Made by a program: the position numbers and the translations under genes. From Alphaproteobacteria bacterium (GTDB taxonomy: Bacteria; Pseudomonadota; Alphaproteobacteria; Sphingomonadales; Sphingomonadaceae), in the NCBI GenBank assembly GCA_018970965.1, contig JAGWVG010000077.1:1-7841 (forward strand): 7,841 nucleotides of DNA, in the 5' to 3' direction. Shown one piece after another: positions 7,389 through 7,841 of the stretch. The notes under the pieces are model-generated. The model saw only the letters and a program-made list of their open reading frames with translations. It was not told the origin of the DNA and did not search any database. Numbering within the stretch: position 1 is the stretch's first letter; each line of letters begins with the position of its first letter.

Positions 7389-7477
7389 GCGGATTATTGT
7401 CCAGTCAGGTCTAATTAAGCCATTGTCGCTATGAAATCTGACTGTAACATGGCCGCAATCGTGGCAGGAAGGTTCTG
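7389..7477 (+). promoter_or_regulatory. clpP-clpX spacer with 9-bp inverted repeat and possible clpX promoter
   Basis: The spacer holds an inverted repeat, CAGTCAGGT (7402-7410) and ATCTGACTG (7436-7444), which pairs over nine bases with one G-U and leaves a 25-base AT-rich loop. Inside its right half, TTGTCG (7423-7428) and TAACAT (7445-7450) are 16 bases apart and match four of six positions each of the sigma-70 consensus, so clpX may have its own promoter lying across the repeat. No T-run follows the repeat, so it is not a standard terminator. The clpX ribosome binding site AGGAAGG (7466-7472) lies outside the repeat. The promoter is a weak call; the repeat is directly visible. Confidence 0.4.
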
Positions 7478-7841
7478 ATGACCAAGTTGAGCGGCAGCGA
7501 TACCAAGAGCACGCTTTATTGCTCTTTCTGCGGCAAATCGCAGCATGAGGTGCGCAAGCTCATTGCGGGCCCGACGGTGTTTATCTGTGATGAATGCGTT
7601 GACTTGTGCAACGACATCATCCGCGAAGAAACAAAGACGGCGCTTGTCTCTAAGAAAGATGGCGGCGTGCCGTCACCGGCCGAAATCTGCAAGGTTCTGG
7701 ATGATTATGTGATCGGCCAGTCTAAGGCCAAGCGCGTCCTCTCGGTTGCGGTTCACAACCATTATAAGCGCCTGAACCATGGCGCTAAGGGCGCAGATGT
7801 TGAACTGGCGAAGTCTAACATTCTGCTGGTTGGCCCCACGG
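7478..7841 (+). CDS. clpX: ATP-dependent Clp protease ATP-binding subunit ClpX, 5' part only
   Basis: ClpX is the AAA+ unfoldase that recognises tagged proteins, unfolds them and passes them to ClpP. The window holds the first 121 residues. The N-terminal zinc-binding domain is intact, with four cysteines at 15, 18, 37 and 40 (CSFC and CDEC) separated by [18 protein letters not shown] linker at about 50-66 leads into the start of the AAA+ module: [34 protein letters not shown] (66-99). The sequence ends inside the Walker A motif at LLVGPT (116-121), just before the expected GSGKT. AGGAAGG (7466-7472), five bases upstream, fixes the ATG at 7478. It follows clpP on the same strand, the common arrangement in proteobacteria, and may be read both from clpP and from a promoter in the spacer. 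The N-terminus matches what I recall of Sphingomonadales ClpX. Confidence 0.97.
   Translation, partial: MTKLSGSDTKSTLYCSFCGKSQHEVRKLIAGPTVFICDECVDLCNDIIREETKTALVSKKDGGVPSPAEICKVLDDYVIGQSKAKRVLSVAVHNHYKRLNHGAKGADVELAKSNILLVGPT

Overview
The window looks like ordinary core chromosome of an alphaproteobacterium, most likely a member of the Sphingomonadales. Three things point there: the ClpX N-terminus with its [11 protein letters not shown] zinc finger matches my recollection of sphingomonad ClpX, clpP and clpX are directly adjacent, and GC content is moderately high by eye. The genus cannot be named from the sequence alone. I see no tRNA, rRNA, insertion sequence, CRISPR array, integrase or phage gene, and no stretch over 300 bases without a gene.

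Layout. The left part reads on the minus strand. It holds the 5' end of a secreted metal-dependent amidohydrolase (1-397, cut by the window edge), a ten-helix EamA-type exporter (474-1376) and the translational GTPase typA/bipA (1378-3198). The exporter starts one base after the typA stop, so the two probably form an operon transcribed typA then exporter. A divergent spacer (3199-3285) separates this block from a plus-strand series that runs to the window end: an SLC10A7/YfeH-like transporter (3286-4239), a membrane-anchored GT2 glycosyltransferase (4277-5203), a 500-residue polytopic membrane protein of unknown function (5210-6712), clpP (6768-7388) and the 5' part of clpX (7478-7841, cut by the window edge).

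How the genes work together. ClpP and ClpX form the ClpXP protease. The GT2 enzyme and the following membrane protein are six bases apart. They look like a functional pair in which the first makes or uses a polyprenyl-phosphate sugar and the second, with acidic and His residues just after its first membrane helix, acts like a GT-C transferase on the outer face of the inner membrane. That pairing is inference. The transporter 37 bases upstream may belong to the same transcription unit. TypA is a ribosome-associated GTPase involved in stress adaptation and ribosome assembly.

The most interesting unexplained items are the GT2/membrane-protein pair and three small symmetric elements in spacers: a GAAC/GTTC/GAAC array with 10-base spacing ahead of clpP, an inverted repeat whose right arm covers the ribosome binding site of the transporter, and a 9-bp inverted repeat between clpP and clpX. 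Nothing here amounts to a clear new system.
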